Counted from the first letter of the stretch, positions 45,097-53,789 are shown. The stretch is 64,000 bases of DNA from Rothia gullae (GCF_024294905.1 NZ_JANCOC010000005.1:62001-126000), one strand, 5' to 3'. The notes: generated by a model from the sequence alone, not told the origin. Translations and numbers: made by a program.

Positions 45097-45117
45097 GTTT
45101 ATCACGAAATGATAAAC
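45097..45117. promoter_or_regulatory. Palindrome upstream of ftsR
   Basis: GTTTATCA (45097-45104) and GGTTTATC-type complement TGATAAAC (45110-45117) form a perfect 8-bp inverted repeat with a 5-nt spacer, 140 nt upstream of the ftsR start. A TATCAT hexamer on the minus strand near 45077-45082 could be a -10 box, which would place the palindrome at the -35 region. It looks like a dimeric repressor or activator site. Confidence 0.45.
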
Positions 45118-45462
45118 CGCAAACCTTCGAGACAATCTTATAGCCTCACAAGGCATTTTGCTATTCAGTTCATCCTTTTCAGGACTGTTTCAAACCCAAA
45201 AATAACCACATATTCAGTCACTTTGAAGTAGAAACAATACCAATTCTAGCAAATTTTCAGCTCAGTGAACAAAGTTTTCCAGCATTGGACTGTTTTACAG
45301 GTCAAATTTTGACTTCTCGCAATAGTTGAAGTTTTCATCACATTTAACTTAAAAGAGGCTCCCACTTGGGGTTTAGTCATCCTTTAAGCCCTCTTAGTGA
45401 ATTCCTTCGCCTTCAAGGCGAACCTTAAATCCGCCCAGCTATTTGCGTTTGTGTGCGTTTTA

Positions 45463-45496
45463 AAAGAAAAACGGCGAGACCAATCGGTCTCGCCGT
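45463..45496 (-). terminator. Rho-independent terminator after gcvH
   Basis: ACGGCGAGACC (45471-45481) pairs perfectly with GGTCTCGCCGT (45486-45496) around a 4-nt loop. On the minus strand it is followed by TTTTTCTTTTAAAA, the best U-run in the window. It lies 57 nt past the gcvH stop. Confidence 0.92.
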
Positions 45497-45552
45497 CTCA
45501 CCACTACATACCTCTTATCCGAGGGCTATAGAAGGTTTTAGAGTCTATCGAC

Positions 45553-45945
45553 TTAGAGCTTGTCCAGCTCAGCCTTGTACGCCTCTGCATCCAGCAGGTT
45601 CGCCAGGTCATCAGCGTTCTCGGGACGAATCTCCACAATCCAGCCCTCGCCGTAGGGGTCAGAGTTAACCAGGGCGGGATCATCTTCCAGGCCCTCATTC
45701 ACTGCAACAATCTCGCCCGTAATGGGAGCGAAAAGATCAGAGACAGACTTGGTGGACTCAATCTCACCGAAGCTATCCTCAGCAGCTACAGAGTCGCCGA
45801 CAGAGGGAAGGTCGACGTAGACGACGTCACCCAGTGCGTCCTGAGCGTGATCGGTAATACCAACACGTACGGTGCCCTCAGCGGTGAGAGCGGAAACCCA
45901 CTCGTGCTCAGAAGTGTAAGAGAGTTCTGCGGGAACGTTGCTCAT
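45553..45945 (-). CDS. gcvH: Glycine cleavage system H protein
   Basis: Lipoyl-carrier protein of the glycine cleavage system, also a lipoyl donor in some bacteria. The lipoylated lysine is Lys66 in the motif GEIESTKSVSDLFAPI. The start MSNVPAELSYTSEHEWV is typical and 130 residues is the normal length. No gcvT, gcvP or lipoyl ligase gene is nearby, so it is a stand-alone gcvH, as in mycobacteria. Its leader has two adjacent hairpins. It ends in a strong terminator, so it is monocistronic. Confidence 0.96.
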   Translation of the reverse strand: MSNVPAELSYTSEHEWVSALTAEGTVRVGITDHAQDALGDVVYVDLPSVGDSVAAEDSFGEIESTKSVSDLFAPITGEIVAVNEGLEDDPALVNSDPYGEGWIVEIRPENADDLANLLDAEAYKAELDKL

Positions 45946-46279
45946 AGCAGCGGTGTCCTTTCAGTGTGTTCTTGCGTAGCGCGGACCGTCCCGCGCACGG
46001 TGTCGTTCCGTATGTGGGATGACGGAACGTCCTACACCAATTATCACATAAGAAGTAACGCGGGGCACGTCCAAACACCCCCGTACCATTTCTATGACAC
46101 TATATTTTCCTTGTCCTATCTAATCGCTCAACAATCACCCCCTTCCCAAGACCCTAGAAGCACCCCTATTACTCGCCTCCAGCAGACAGCCATCAGACAC
46201 ACCAAAAGGCTCAGGGCCCCGCACCATGAAGGTGCAGGACCCTGAGCCTTAGGCTAGAGAGCTAAACTCTCACAGCGCC
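45946..46279. other. Gap between putA and gcvH with gcvH leader hairpins
   Basis: About 330 nt without a gene. Nearest gcvH are two hairpins on the leader: GCGCGG/CCGCGC (45979-45996) and CGTTCCGT/ACGGAACG (46004-46029, 8 bp, 10-nt loop). GATAAT on the minus strand near 46041-46046 is a possible gcvH -10 box, which would put the second hairpin at the very 5' end of the mRNA. The structure does not match a glycine riboswitch as far as I can tell. The putA terminator occupies 46206-46250. Confidence 0.4.
46206..46250 (-). terminator. Terminator after putA
   Basis: AAGGCTCAGGG (46206-46216) pairs with CCCTGAGCCTT (46240-46250), with an inner GCACC/GGTGC stem. On the minus strand TTGG follows CCTT, giving a short U-run. 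It lies 30 nt past the putA stop. Confidence 0.8.
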
Positions 46280-49200
46280 TTAGCGGGAAGAAATGACGCG
46301 CTCGGAGAAGCGGTTCGGGTTACCGAAACGGTGTGCGGTAATCGAAACAGCCTGCTCGCGGAGGAAGGGCAGCATCTCGATACGGCCAGCCTCGGTGACC
46401 GGTGCGAAGTACACTGCAACATCCGGGCGACCGCCCAGTGCCGAGTAGATGGACTTCTCATCGTTACCGATGTAGCGGATACGGGTGCCTTCCAGCGGGG
46501 TACCAGCCAGTGCGCGAACCGGGGTCTTAGCGTTCGAAGCCAGGTACTCGCGGAACTGAGCGTCCGACTTGACTTCGTACTTGATGCCCTTGTTCTCGAG
46601 GACACCACGGACGTCGACCGGCAGATCCTTACCGACGGACAGAGCAACCGGTGCGTTAGCTGCCAGACCGGCAAGCACAACGCGCAGGGTCTCTGCTGCG
46701 GATGCGGACTCGTCTGCACGAACCAGAACCTGGGTGGGTACGTAGCGCAGGATGTTGCGCTCCACGCCCAGCTTCGAGGGATCGTGGCCGAAGCCGAACT
46801 CGGTGTCCCAAGCGTGTGCGTCAGAGGAGACACCGCGCTTGATGAATGCGAAGTCCTCACGCTTGCCCAGCTCGGAGTTCTCGATGGTAGCCAGGGTCTC
46901 GCGGACGGTCACGGACTGGGTGACAGCGGTTGCGGTTGCCTGTGCGGGCTCCCAATCGGACAGAGCGATCAGGTAGCTGGGGCCACCAGCCTTGGTACCG
47001 GAGCCAACGGTGGACTTCTTCCAACCACCGAAGGGCTGACGCTGAACGATTGCACCGGTAATTGCACGGTTGACGTACAGGTTACCTGCCTGGACCTTGG
47101 AGAGCCACAGCTCGAGCTCGTCAGCATCCAGCGAGTGCAGACCTGCGGTCAGGCCGTAATCGGGTGCGTTCTGCAACTCGATTGCCTCTTCCAGGGTGTC
47201 AGCGGTCATGACGCCCAGGATGGGGCCGAAGTACTCGGTCATGTGGTACTCGGAACCGGGCTTGACGCCTTCGCGAACACCGGGGCTCCAGAGGCGACCG
47301 GTCTCGTCCAGTTCCTTGGGCTGAACGAGCCAACGCTCACCCGGGCCGAGGGTGGTCAGACCGCGCAGCAGCTTCTCTTCCGGCTTCTGAACAACGGGGC
47401 CCATCTCGGACTCGATGTCCTGCGGGTGCGCCACGTGCAGGGAGTTGACGGAGTCAAGCAGCTGACGGCGGAAACGCTCGGACTGTGCCACGGAGCCAAC
47501 CAGGATGACGGTGGAGCCAGCGGAGCACTTCTGACCTGCGTGACCGAATGCGGAGTAGACGACGTCCTTGACGGCGAGGTCAATGTCAGCGTTCGGGGTG
47601 ACGATGATTGAGTTCTTACCCGAGGTCTCACCGAACAGGGGCAGGTCATCACGCCAGGAGCGGAAGAGCTCAGCGGTCTCGTAACCACCGGTCAGGATCA
47701 GGCGGTCAACCTCGGGGTGCGAGATGAGCAGCTTGCCTGCAGCGCGGTCAACAACCTTGACGAGCTTCAGAACTTCCTTGGGAACGCCTGCATCCCACAT
47801 GATCTCTGCGATGAGGGCACCGGTGCGAGCGGTGATGGTTGCGGGCTTGAAGATGACAGCAGAACCTGCAGCCAGACCTGCCAGAACACCACCGGCGGGG
47901 ATAGCGGTCGGGAAGTTCCACGGGGGAACAACCAGGGTCAGGTCAACGGACTTGGGCTTTGCGCCGTCGATCTTCTCGAGGTCCTCAGCCAGCATTGCGT
48001 AGTAGTATGCGAAGTCGATTGCCTCGGAGACCTCGGTGTCGCCCTGCTCCAGGGTCTTGCCAGCCTCAGCTGCCATAACCTCCAGCAGGTCACCGCGGCG
48101 CAGTGCGATAGCCTTACCGACCTTGCGCAGAATCTCTGCACGCTCGTGGCCGGAGAGCTTGCCCCATGCCTTGCCAGCCTCTTCGGTTTCCTTGATCAGC
48201 TTCTCAGCCTCAGCCTCGCTGGTCAGCTCGTTAGCCTTGAGGGTGTCGATGCCCAGCTTGGTGGTCTTGGAACGCTCGAGGATTGCGCGGCCCCACTCAC
48301 GGTTACCTGCCAGTGCGGGGTCGGTGTCGGGGGTGTTCTCGAAGCGGCCTGCCGGTACGAAAACGTTGTCCTCGTTCTCGGTCAGACGGTTCTGAGTGCG
48401 CTTGGATGCGGGAACCTCGTCGGTGACGGAGTTCAGCGCACGCATGAAGCGGTCCTCTTCGCGCTTGAAGATGGACTCGTCGGTTGCCAGGTCGAAGATA
48501 CCGGACATGAAGTTCTCGGAGGAAGCGTTCTCCTCGAGACGACGGATCAGGTATGCGATAGCAACGTCGAATTCCTTGGGGTTCACGACGGGCACGTACA
48601 GCAGCAGGTGACCAACGCGGCGGCGAATAATCTCTGCCTGCTGCTCAGCCATACCAATCAGCATCTCGAACTCGACGCGGTCCTTCACGCCGCGGTCCTC
48701 GGAGAGCAGCAGTGCGAAAGCAACGTCGAAGAGGTTGTGGCCTGCAATACCGAGGCGAATGTTCTTCACGTGCTCGGGGCGCAGTGCGTAGTCCAGAACG
48801 CGCTTGTAGTTGGTGTCAGCAGCCTGCTTGGTGTCCCAGGTGGTCAGCGGCCAGCCGTGCATAACAGCTTCCACGATTTCCATGGAGAGGTTTGCACCCT
48901 TAACCAGGCGGACCTTGATACCTGCGCCGCCAGCAGCAACGCGCTTTGCGGACCACTCCTGCAGGTGCTGCATTGCAGCCAGGGTGTCGGGCAGGTATGC
49001 CTGGAGCACGATACCGGCTTCCAGGTCCTTCAGGTGGGGCTGGTCAAGGATCTTGGTGAACACCTCAATGGTGAGGTCGAGGTCCTTGTACTCCTCCATG
49101 TCCAGGTTGATGAACTTCTTGGGGGAGGTGGATGCAGCCAGCTCGTACAGCGGGGTCAGGCGGCGAACAGCGGTCTCAACGACCTCGTCGAATGCCCAGT

Positions 49201-49771
49201 GCTGGTGGGGGCCAGAAACAGCGGACACCTTGATGGAGACGTAGTCAACATCGTCACGTGCCAGCAGGCGCTTAGTCTCAGCCAGGCGGTGCTCTGCTTC
49301 CTTGTCACCCAGAACTGCCTCACCGAGCAGGTTGACGTTCAGGCGGTTACCGGTCTTAGTCAGCTCTGCAATTGCGTCGCCCAGCTTCTCCTCGGAAGCG
49401 TCGACGATGAGGTGACCAACCATCTCGCGCAGCACGCGGCGTGCAACGGGAACGGTGGGCCATGCAACCTTGCCAGCCAGCTTGCCACCGAAGCCAACAG
49501 CGGACTTCATGTACCAGGGCAGGAAGGAAGGTGCCAGGCCGGAAATACGGGAAAGGTTGCGGCCGGAGACATTGTCGTCTTCGGGGCGAATAACGCCATC
49601 AACAAAGCCGACGGTGAAGGGAAGACCATTGGGGTCCTTCAGAACACCGGCGAGCTGCTCAGCCGCGAAGGTGGGCTTGATCGACTGGGACTCGTTTACC
49701 CACTGGCGAACAAGCTGACGAGCTTCCAGAGCCATCTTCTGGTAGTGCTCAGATGCGAAAGGATGGGTCAT
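46280..49771 (-). CDS. putA: Bifunctional proline dehydrogenase / L-glutamate gamma-semialdehyde dehydrogenase
   Basis: Oxidises proline to glutamate in two steps on one chain. The FAD-dependent proline dehydrogenase barrel spans about residues 100-450 (VSIKVSAVSGPHQHWAF, KVRLVKGAN, YLIRRLEENAS). The NAD-dependent aldehyde dehydrogenase spans about 530-985 with PPWNFPTAIPAGG, FGETSGKNS and the catalytic cysteine in GQKCSAGS. A C-terminal domain of about 180 residues follows, as in longer PutA types. There is no N-terminal ribbon-helix-helix DNA-binding domain, so PutA is not its own repressor here. Many actinobacteria have separate proline and P5C dehydrogenases. A LysR gene is divergent 510 nt away. 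Confidence 0.96.
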   Translation of the reverse strand: MTHPFASEHYQKMALEARQLVRQWVNESQSIKPTFAAEQLAGVLKDPNGLPFTVGFVDGVIRPEDDNVSGRNLSRISGLAPSFLPWYMKSAVGFGGKLAGKVAWPTVPVARRVLREMVGHLIVDASEEKLGDAIAELTKTGNRLNVNLLGEAVLGDKEAEHRLAETKRLLARDDVDYVSIKVSAVSGPHQHWAFDEVVETAVRRLTPLYELAASTSPKKFINLDMEEYKDLDLTIEVFTKILDQPHLKDLEAGIVLQAYLPDTLAAMQHLQEWSAKRVAAGGAGIKVRLVKGANLSMEIVEAVMHGWPLTTWDTKQAADTNYKRVLDYALRPEHVKNIRLGIAGHNLFDVAFALLLSEDRGVKDRVEFEMLIGMAEQQAEIIRRRVGHLLLYVPVVNPKEFDVAIAYLIRRLEENASSENFMSGIFDLATDESIFKREEDRFMRALNSVTDEVPASKRTQNRLTENEDNVFVPAGRFENTPDTDPALAGNREWGRAILERSKTTKLGIDTLKANELTSEAEAEKLIKETEEAGKAWGKLSGHERAEILRKVGKAIALRRGDLLEVMAAEAGKTLEQGDTEVSEAIDFAYYYAMLAEDLEKIDGAKPKSVDLTLVVPPWNFPTAIPAGGVLAGLAAGSAVIFKPATITARTGALIAEIMWDAGVPKEVLKLVKVVDRAAGKLLISHPEVDRLILTGGYETAELFRSWRDDLPLFGETSGKNSIIVTPNADIDLAVKDVVYSAFGHAGQKCSAGSTVILVGSVAQSERFRRQLLDSVNSLHVAHPQDIESEMGPVVQKPEEKLLRGLTTLGPGERWLVQPKELDETGRLWSPGVREGVKPGSEYHMTEYFGPILGVMTADTLEEAIELQNAPDYGLTAGLHSLDADELELWLSKVQAGNLYVNRAITGAIVQRQPFGGWKKSTVGSGTKAGGPSYLIALSDWEPAQATATAVTQSVTVRETLATIENSELGKREDFAFIKRGVSSDAHAWDTEFGFGHDPSKLGVERNILRYVPTQVLVRADESASAAETLRVVLAGLAANAPVALSVGKDLPVDVRGVLENKGIKYEVKSDAQFREYLASNAKTPVRALAGTPLEGTRIRYIGNDEKSIYSALGGRPDVAVYFAPVTEAGRIEMLPFLREQAVSITAHRFGNPNRFSERVISSR

Positions 49772-50281
49772 CCTTGACTCCTAACTATCTTACTGTGTGC
49801 GGTGCACACCACGTTTGGCGATGTCTCTATTTCACCACAAAAAGGTAATAAATACCTCATTAGAAAAACTGAATGTTTTTTCCAAAATCCATTTAGTTTC
49901 TCTAAATGATTATGTGCCGCGGTTCCCGCCCAGCAACCCTCTGAACACCGAGCCCAAAGAGAAGAAACGAAGACCATAGCAACATCGCTATCCATCCCTC
50001 TCAGGCTAGCACTTTCAGAAAGCAAATACCGAACCCACTTCGTAACAATCGAACACTTCAAAACCATTCCTAAAGCATCTTCGACTCTAAGAATCATCAC
50101 ATTCACACAAAATACCAGCCACACAAGCCAACATGCCTACCCGAGGTTCCCGCCGTCTCAAAAAGAGGTGCAACAAAGCCCACGCGGTACCATAGACAAG
50201 AGTCCACGATGAGAGACGCACCACGGAAGAGCTCAGCGGCATAATCTGCAGAACAACCGGGCGCACCAGGGAGGAAATAAC
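49772..50281. other. Divergent regulatory gap between putA and the LysR gene
   Basis: About 510 nt, AT-rich at 49820-50100, without a supported gene. Two perfect small inverted repeats lie 27 nt apart centre to centre on the putA side: AAAAAC-TGAAT-GTTTTT (49864-49880) and CATTTAG-TTTCT-CTAAATG (49890-49908). Both are 95-140 nt upstream of the putA start, the expected place for an activator site. LysR proteins typically bind paired T-N11-A sites in such divergent regions, so these are candidates for the neighbouring regulator. Confidence 0.45.
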
Positions 50282-51208
50282 GTGTCAATCTACGACATTC
50301 GACGCATGCAAATGCTCCTCGAAATCCAAGAACGAGGCACCGTCATCGCTGCCGCAGAAGCCCTCAGCCTCACCCCCTCCGCCGTCTCCCAGCAGATTGC
50401 CACCCTCGAAAAAGAAACCGGCACCCCCTTGTTGCAGCGCATCGGCAGGCGCGTACAGCTCACCAGTGCCGGACTCATCATCGTCGACAGCGCCCGCAGT
50501 ATCCTGCGCGAGCTCGACCGCATGCAAACCTCCGTCGCCAACCTCACCGGCGAACCGGCAGGCATGGTCCGCCTCGCCATCTTCCAGTCCGCGGCCTTCG
50601 CCCTGCTACCGGAAACCCTCAGCTACCTTGCCGAACACGCCCCCTCGCTCACGCTGCAGGTACTGCAAATCGACCCCGAAACCGGAACCTCCCTGACCCG
50701 AAGCCGCGAATACGACATGGTGCTCTCCGAAGCCTACCCGCACCATCACATCCCCGAATACCCCGAACTACATTCCGAGCTACTCACCGAAGACCCGCTC
50801 AGCCTCATCGTGCCAAGCACCTCCACCATCACCTCAATCGAGGAGGCACACGCACTGCCCTGGGTCCTGGAAATGGAGCAGAACACCTCCCGCAGCTGGG
50901 CACTCAACCAGTGCCGCACCGCGGGATTCGAGCCGGTCATCCGCTACAGCGCCAATGACATGATCACGAACTCCAACCTCGTCAAGGCAGGATTCGCCGT
51001 CACCATCGTGCCCGGCTTCATCCTCTCCTCCCTCTCCACCACCGAGGGGCTACGCATCGTAGAGCTACCCGGCAAGCCCTCCCGCAAAATCTTTACCGCC
51101 GTACGCCAAGAGTCCGCCGCCAACCCCGCCATCGCCATGGTGCGCGAAGCACTGCACCACGCGGTGCAGGTGGCATTTGGCGAACACGACAGGACCGAAA
51201 CCGCATAA
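50282..51208 (+). CDS. LysR-family transcriptional regulator
   Basis: A 308-residue regulator with an N-terminal winged helix (MLLEIQERGTVIAAAEALSL then TPSAVSQQIATLEKETGTPL, about residues 11-50), a linker helix, and a type 2 periplasmic-binding-protein-like effector domain from about residue 92. The start is GTG at 50282, preceded by GGAGGAAATAAC. It is divergent from putA, so proline or P5C metabolism is the first guess for its target, but the 510-nt separation is long and the ligand cannot be deduced. It ends at a hairpin shared with the converging secreted-protein gene. Confidence 0.9.
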   Translation: MSIYDIRRMQMLLEIQERGTVIAAAEALSLTPSAVSQQIATLEKETGTPLLQRIGRRVQLTSAGLIIVDSARSILRELDRMQTSVANLTGEPAGMVRLAIFQSAAFALLPETLSYLAEHAPSLTLQVLQIDPETGTSLTRSREYDMVLSEAYPHHHIPEYPELHSELLTEDPLSLIVPSTSTITSIEEAHALPWVLEMEQNTSRSWALNQCRTAGFEPVIRYSANDMITNSNLVKAGFAVTIVPGFILSSLSTTEGLRIVELPGKPSRKIFTAVRQESAANPAIAMVREALHHAVQVAFGEHDRTETA

Positions 51209-51249
51209 GAAAAAATAACTGCCGCCCACGCCGGCAGACTGGACAAGGC

Positions 51250-51287
51250 AAAGGTCGGGGCCGTTCCCACGAACGACCCCGACCTTT
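51250..51287. terminator. Bidirectional terminator after the LysR gene
   Basis: AAAGGTCGGGG (51250-51260) pairs with CCCCGACCTTT (51277-51287), with an inner GTTC/GAAC pairing. TCAATATATCTTTTT follows on the plus strand. The secreted-protein gene converges from the other side, about 100 nt away. Confidence 0.75.
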
Positions 51288-51388
51288 CAATATATCTTTT
51301 TGAACAGGCGCCTATATATAGAGGTATAAAAACACACAACGGAGCCGCTCCCCCGCCGTGCCCATCCTTCACAGGGTCAGCTCAACTG

Positions 51389-52192
51389 CTAGTTCAGCGA
51401 AGCAACCACAGCCGAGCTCTGCACCTCGTAGAACGAAGAAGACGAACCAGCCGCCGCCATATCCAGCGCAGCGCTCACATGAACCTGCTTCAACGCTGAA
51501 CCGGCAACACCCGAAGCCACCTGATAATTCAGCTGAACGTCCAAGCGGTGACCGCGAGGAATAGCAGTGCGCAACTCCAGAACGTTCTCGCTGCCAGCAC
51601 CAGCCTGACCGGTCTGCTCGCTACGGCGCACCGCATCAAGATTCAGAGCATCCACAGGAGCCACCAGAGCCGAAGCACCCAGGCTACCCGAAGGCAGCAC
51701 CGCCTGACCCGAGGTAACACGAAAAGTCACCGCAGGGTTCAACAGCAAACCAGTCTTCGGGTCCTGCGCGCGAGCACGCACCATCAGGCGTGTACCCACC
51801 GGTAGCGTCGAATTACCCTCATTAATAATGCTCAGGCGAGTCGGCAGATTCCGGAAAGCAACAGTACGTGCCGGCTGACTCAGCAAAGACACAGCCTGTA
51901 CCCCGTTAGCAGCCTTCAACTCCAGGCGGATGCACGACTCGTTATAGCGCATCGGAACCTGCACCAGCGCAGAACTCGCCGCGCCGCCGTGCTGTCTACC
52001 GCCGTGCAGACCGCGCTGCCCGCCGCGCTGCCCGCCAGGACGCTGGGTCACAGGGTTCACGCGAGCGCGCTTACCGCCCGAACGAGTTGCCGCCTCCGCA
52101 GCACTCACGCCGCCAGCTACCAGGGCAGCCGAAGCGCCCACAACCTTCAACGCGGTACGGCGAGAAGCCTTCATCAGATTATTCTTAGTCAT
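51389..52192 (-). CDS. Secreted protein of unknown function with Tat-type signal
   Basis: A 267-residue protein that I do not recognise. The N-terminus has a twin-arginine signal (KASRRTALKVVGASAALVAG, Ala-x-Ala-like AEAA near residue 34), so export in folded form is likely. A Gly/Arg/Gln/His-rich linker (RPGGQRGGQRGLHGGRQHGG, about residues 51-70) follows, then about 190 residues of alternating hydrophobic and polar sequence suggesting a beta-sandwich (VAFRNLPTRLSIINEGNSTL). There is no sorting signal or lipobox. Eleven nucleotides separate it from the upstream propeller gene's stop, and GGGGAG precedes the ATG, so the two form an operon. Confidence 0.8.
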   Translation of the reverse strand: MTKNNLMKASRRTALKVVGASAALVAGGVSAAEAATRSGGKRARVNPVTQRPGGQRGGQRGLHGGRQHGGAASSALVQVPMRYNESCIRLELKAANGVQAVSLLSQPARTVAFRNLPTRLSIINEGNSTLPVGTRLMVRARAQDPKTGLLLNPAVTFRVTSGQAVLPSGSLGASALVAPVDALNLDAVRRSEQTGQAGAGSENVLELRTAIPRGHRLDVQLNYQVASGVAGSALKQVHVSAALDMAAAGSSSSFYEVQSSAVVASLN

Positions 52193-52203
52193 TTTCTACT
52201 CCC

Positions 52204-53580
52204 CTAAGCCTTCGCGATACGGTACACGCCGCTAATCGTACCCTGCCACCAGGTGCCGTAACGGTCAATCGTGCCCACCATCTGCAGGGTGTCACCACCG
52301 CCAAGCAGCAGGCTCACATGCTGAGGCAGGCGCTGCTCGTGCATCGTCTTACCGGTTTCCATGTCCAGCGCGACAGCCCAAGCGTAAGCACCATTCGCCA
52401 AACCAGCCGGACCGCGGCGACGCTCACAGGTGTAAATCAGACCGTCAGCGGTGGAATAGCGAGGAACAGCCGAAGAGTACACATCCTTACGGTCCCAAAT
52501 CTTACGCAGACCGCGGTCGGTAATATCCCAACGCTCCATACCGGGAGCAAAAAGTGCATTCGCAGGAACCGACGGGCCGGCACCCTCCGGGTACTTCGGG
52601 TAGGGGTAGCCGTAGGTGCTTGCACCGACCATCGTGTTACCCACGCCGATCATAGAATTCTCAGTGCCAGAGGTACCGGCAGTAAACAGGCCGGCGCTAC
52701 CGACCTTCGCACCGTTATCGGTGCGGTACACAATTACCGATTCCTGAGTATCAGAGTTATCGGTCAGCATCACGTAATCCGAACCGTTCGGACCAAAGAA
52801 CGTCGGGGAGGCGCCGGATCCCCACGCGAGCTTACCGGGCTTGCGGGCGCTACCTCGATCGTACGCATGCCACCACTTGAGAGTGGGCGCGCCGGTTGCG
52901 GTAGCATTCAGCATATAAATAGCGTGGGAAGTCACCACACTCACACCCTGCGGGCACGCCGAAATCGAGTTATCGATACGTTCACCCGCAATCGACGCCT
53001 TATTCAGGCGCATTGAACGAATCGTGCCGCGGGCAGAATCGATCACCGCAATGTAGCCGTTCTTCGTCGCAACCCAAATGCGGCCGGACCAGTCGGGCAC
53101 CAGACCAACCACAGCGTCATTGGCACTCTGCGCGAGCATGCGGCTCAGGTCAATACGCTCATCAACCCGGATACTGTGTCCGTCAGCAGAGTGGGAGAGG
53201 CGCAGCAGGCACTGAGAGCCATCCACCAGAACCATGCGGTCCTCCGCGTCAAGGTAGGCATACACGCCACCGAGCAGTGCCCCCTTCGGGATGTCCAAGT
53301 GAGAGAGCTCGCGGCCGGTATGCGGGTCAAGGATAGAGAGCTTCGGGGTGATGAACTCGCCGTGGGCGAAGACCTGGGTGCAGAGCACCTGAATGAAGCC
53401 GTCACGTCCAGCAAGGATCGTCGGGCAGGCGCCGCCAAGCTTCGTGCCGGTAATCTTCCAATTGCCTGCGCCGGGGCCGGCAAGAGGAGTAGCGTCGGAA
53501 GACTGGGCATCACCGTGCATGGTGGTAAGTCCGGGTGCGCCCAGGTGCGGATTCGCCTGGGCGTTATAGGTGGGGGTCAT
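52204..53580 (-). CDS. Beta-propeller-like (PQQ/quinoprotein-type) protein of unknown function
   Basis: A 458-residue protein with recurrent Trp/Asp/Gly blade-like segments: GRIWVATKNGYIAVIDSARG, YVMLTDNSDTQESVIVYR, TENSMIGVGNTMVGAS, GLIYTCERRR and AYAWAVALDMETGKTMHE. The pattern fits a six- to eight-bladed propeller related to actinobacterial quinoprotein-like proteins with the TENSLIG-type motif. No signal peptide is visible at the N-terminus (MTPTYNAQANPHLGAPG), although its operon partner is exported. Function is unknown; scaffolding or binding a sugar or wall component is a guess. A good candidate promoter lies 90-120 nt upstream. Confidence 0.78.
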   Translation of the reverse strand: MTPTYNAQANPHLGAPGLTTMHGDAQSSDATPLAGPGAGNWKITGTKLGGACPTILAGRDGFIQVLCTQVFAHGEFITPKLSILDPHTGRELSHLDIPKGALLGGVYAYLDAEDRMVLVDGSQCLLRLSHSADGHSIRVDERIDLSRMLAQSANDAVVGLVPDWSGRIWVATKNGYIAVIDSARGTIRSMRLNKASIAGERIDNSISACPQGVSVVTSHAIYMLNATATGAPTLKWWHAYDRGSARKPGKLAWGSGASPTFFGPNGSDYVMLTDNSDTQESVIVYRTDNGAKVGSAGLFTAGTSGTENSMIGVGNTMVGASTYGYPYPKYPEGAGPSVPANALFAPGMERWDITDRGLRKIWDRKDVYSSAVPRYSTADGLIYTCERRRGPAGLANGAYAWAVALDMETGKTMHEQRLPQHVSLLLGGGDTLQMVGTIDRYGTWWQGTISGVYRIAKA

Positions 53581-53671
53581 GGATGGATCTTTCTAACGGT
53601 AAGTGGCGCAGACCTTCAATAGATTCAACGGAGTGCACTAATATGCACTTTCACATGCGCAAACGTTTCAT

Positions 53672-53700
53672 ATTGTAGGGTCAGAAAGCAGTTTTGACGA
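53672..53700 (-). promoter_or_regulatory. Candidate promoter and operator of the propeller operon
   Basis: On the minus strand TCGTCA (53700-53695) and TACAAT (53677-53672) are 17 nt apart; the -10 box is close to consensus. The palindromic AAACGTTT at 53661-53668 falls at the predicted start point, where a repressor would block transcription. The neighbouring SorC-family gene encodes a candidate regulator. Confidence 0.45.
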
Positions 53701-53710
53701 CATTAAAGGT

Positions 53711-53789
53711 CACCTTGAAATATTGTTCAGGCGACGCTTGAGAGCTTCACCAGGAAAGCTCTCAACACTACCCTTTCAGATTCAAGGTG
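53711..53789. repeat. Nested inverted repeats between the propeller operon and the sorC gene
   Basis: Outer arms CACCTTGAA (53711-53719) and TTCAAGGTG (53781-53789) flank an inner hairpin with TTGAGAGCTT (53738-53747) and AAGCTCTCAA (53756-53765). The element lies 50-130 nt past the sorC stop and upstream of the candidate propeller promoter. There is no U-run on the minus strand. It could be a terminator of sorC or a DNA-level regulatory site. Confidence 0.45.

Larger units (their letters stand above)
44958..45552. other. AT-rich gap between gcvH and ftsR
   Basis: About 595 nt, clearly AT-richer than the surrounding genes in 45080-45460, with no gene of any size that I can support. It holds the palindrome at 45097-45117, a small hairpin TTCGCC/GGCGAA near 45404-45420, and the gcvH terminator at 45463-45496. 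In mycobacteria and corynebacteria the FHA-domain gene garA/odhI lies in this interval; no trace of an FHA protein was seen in any frame. Confidence 0.5.

Noticed and set aside
45946-46050. Glycine riboswitch upstream of gcvH
   Set aside because: Only two simple hairpins are present; the conserved tandem aptamer core sequences were not seen.
47717-49777. Plus-strand open frame of about 690 codons antisense to putA
   Set aside because: Mirror image of a strongly supported enzyme; Val/Gln/Leu/Cys-rich translation typical of antisense frames.
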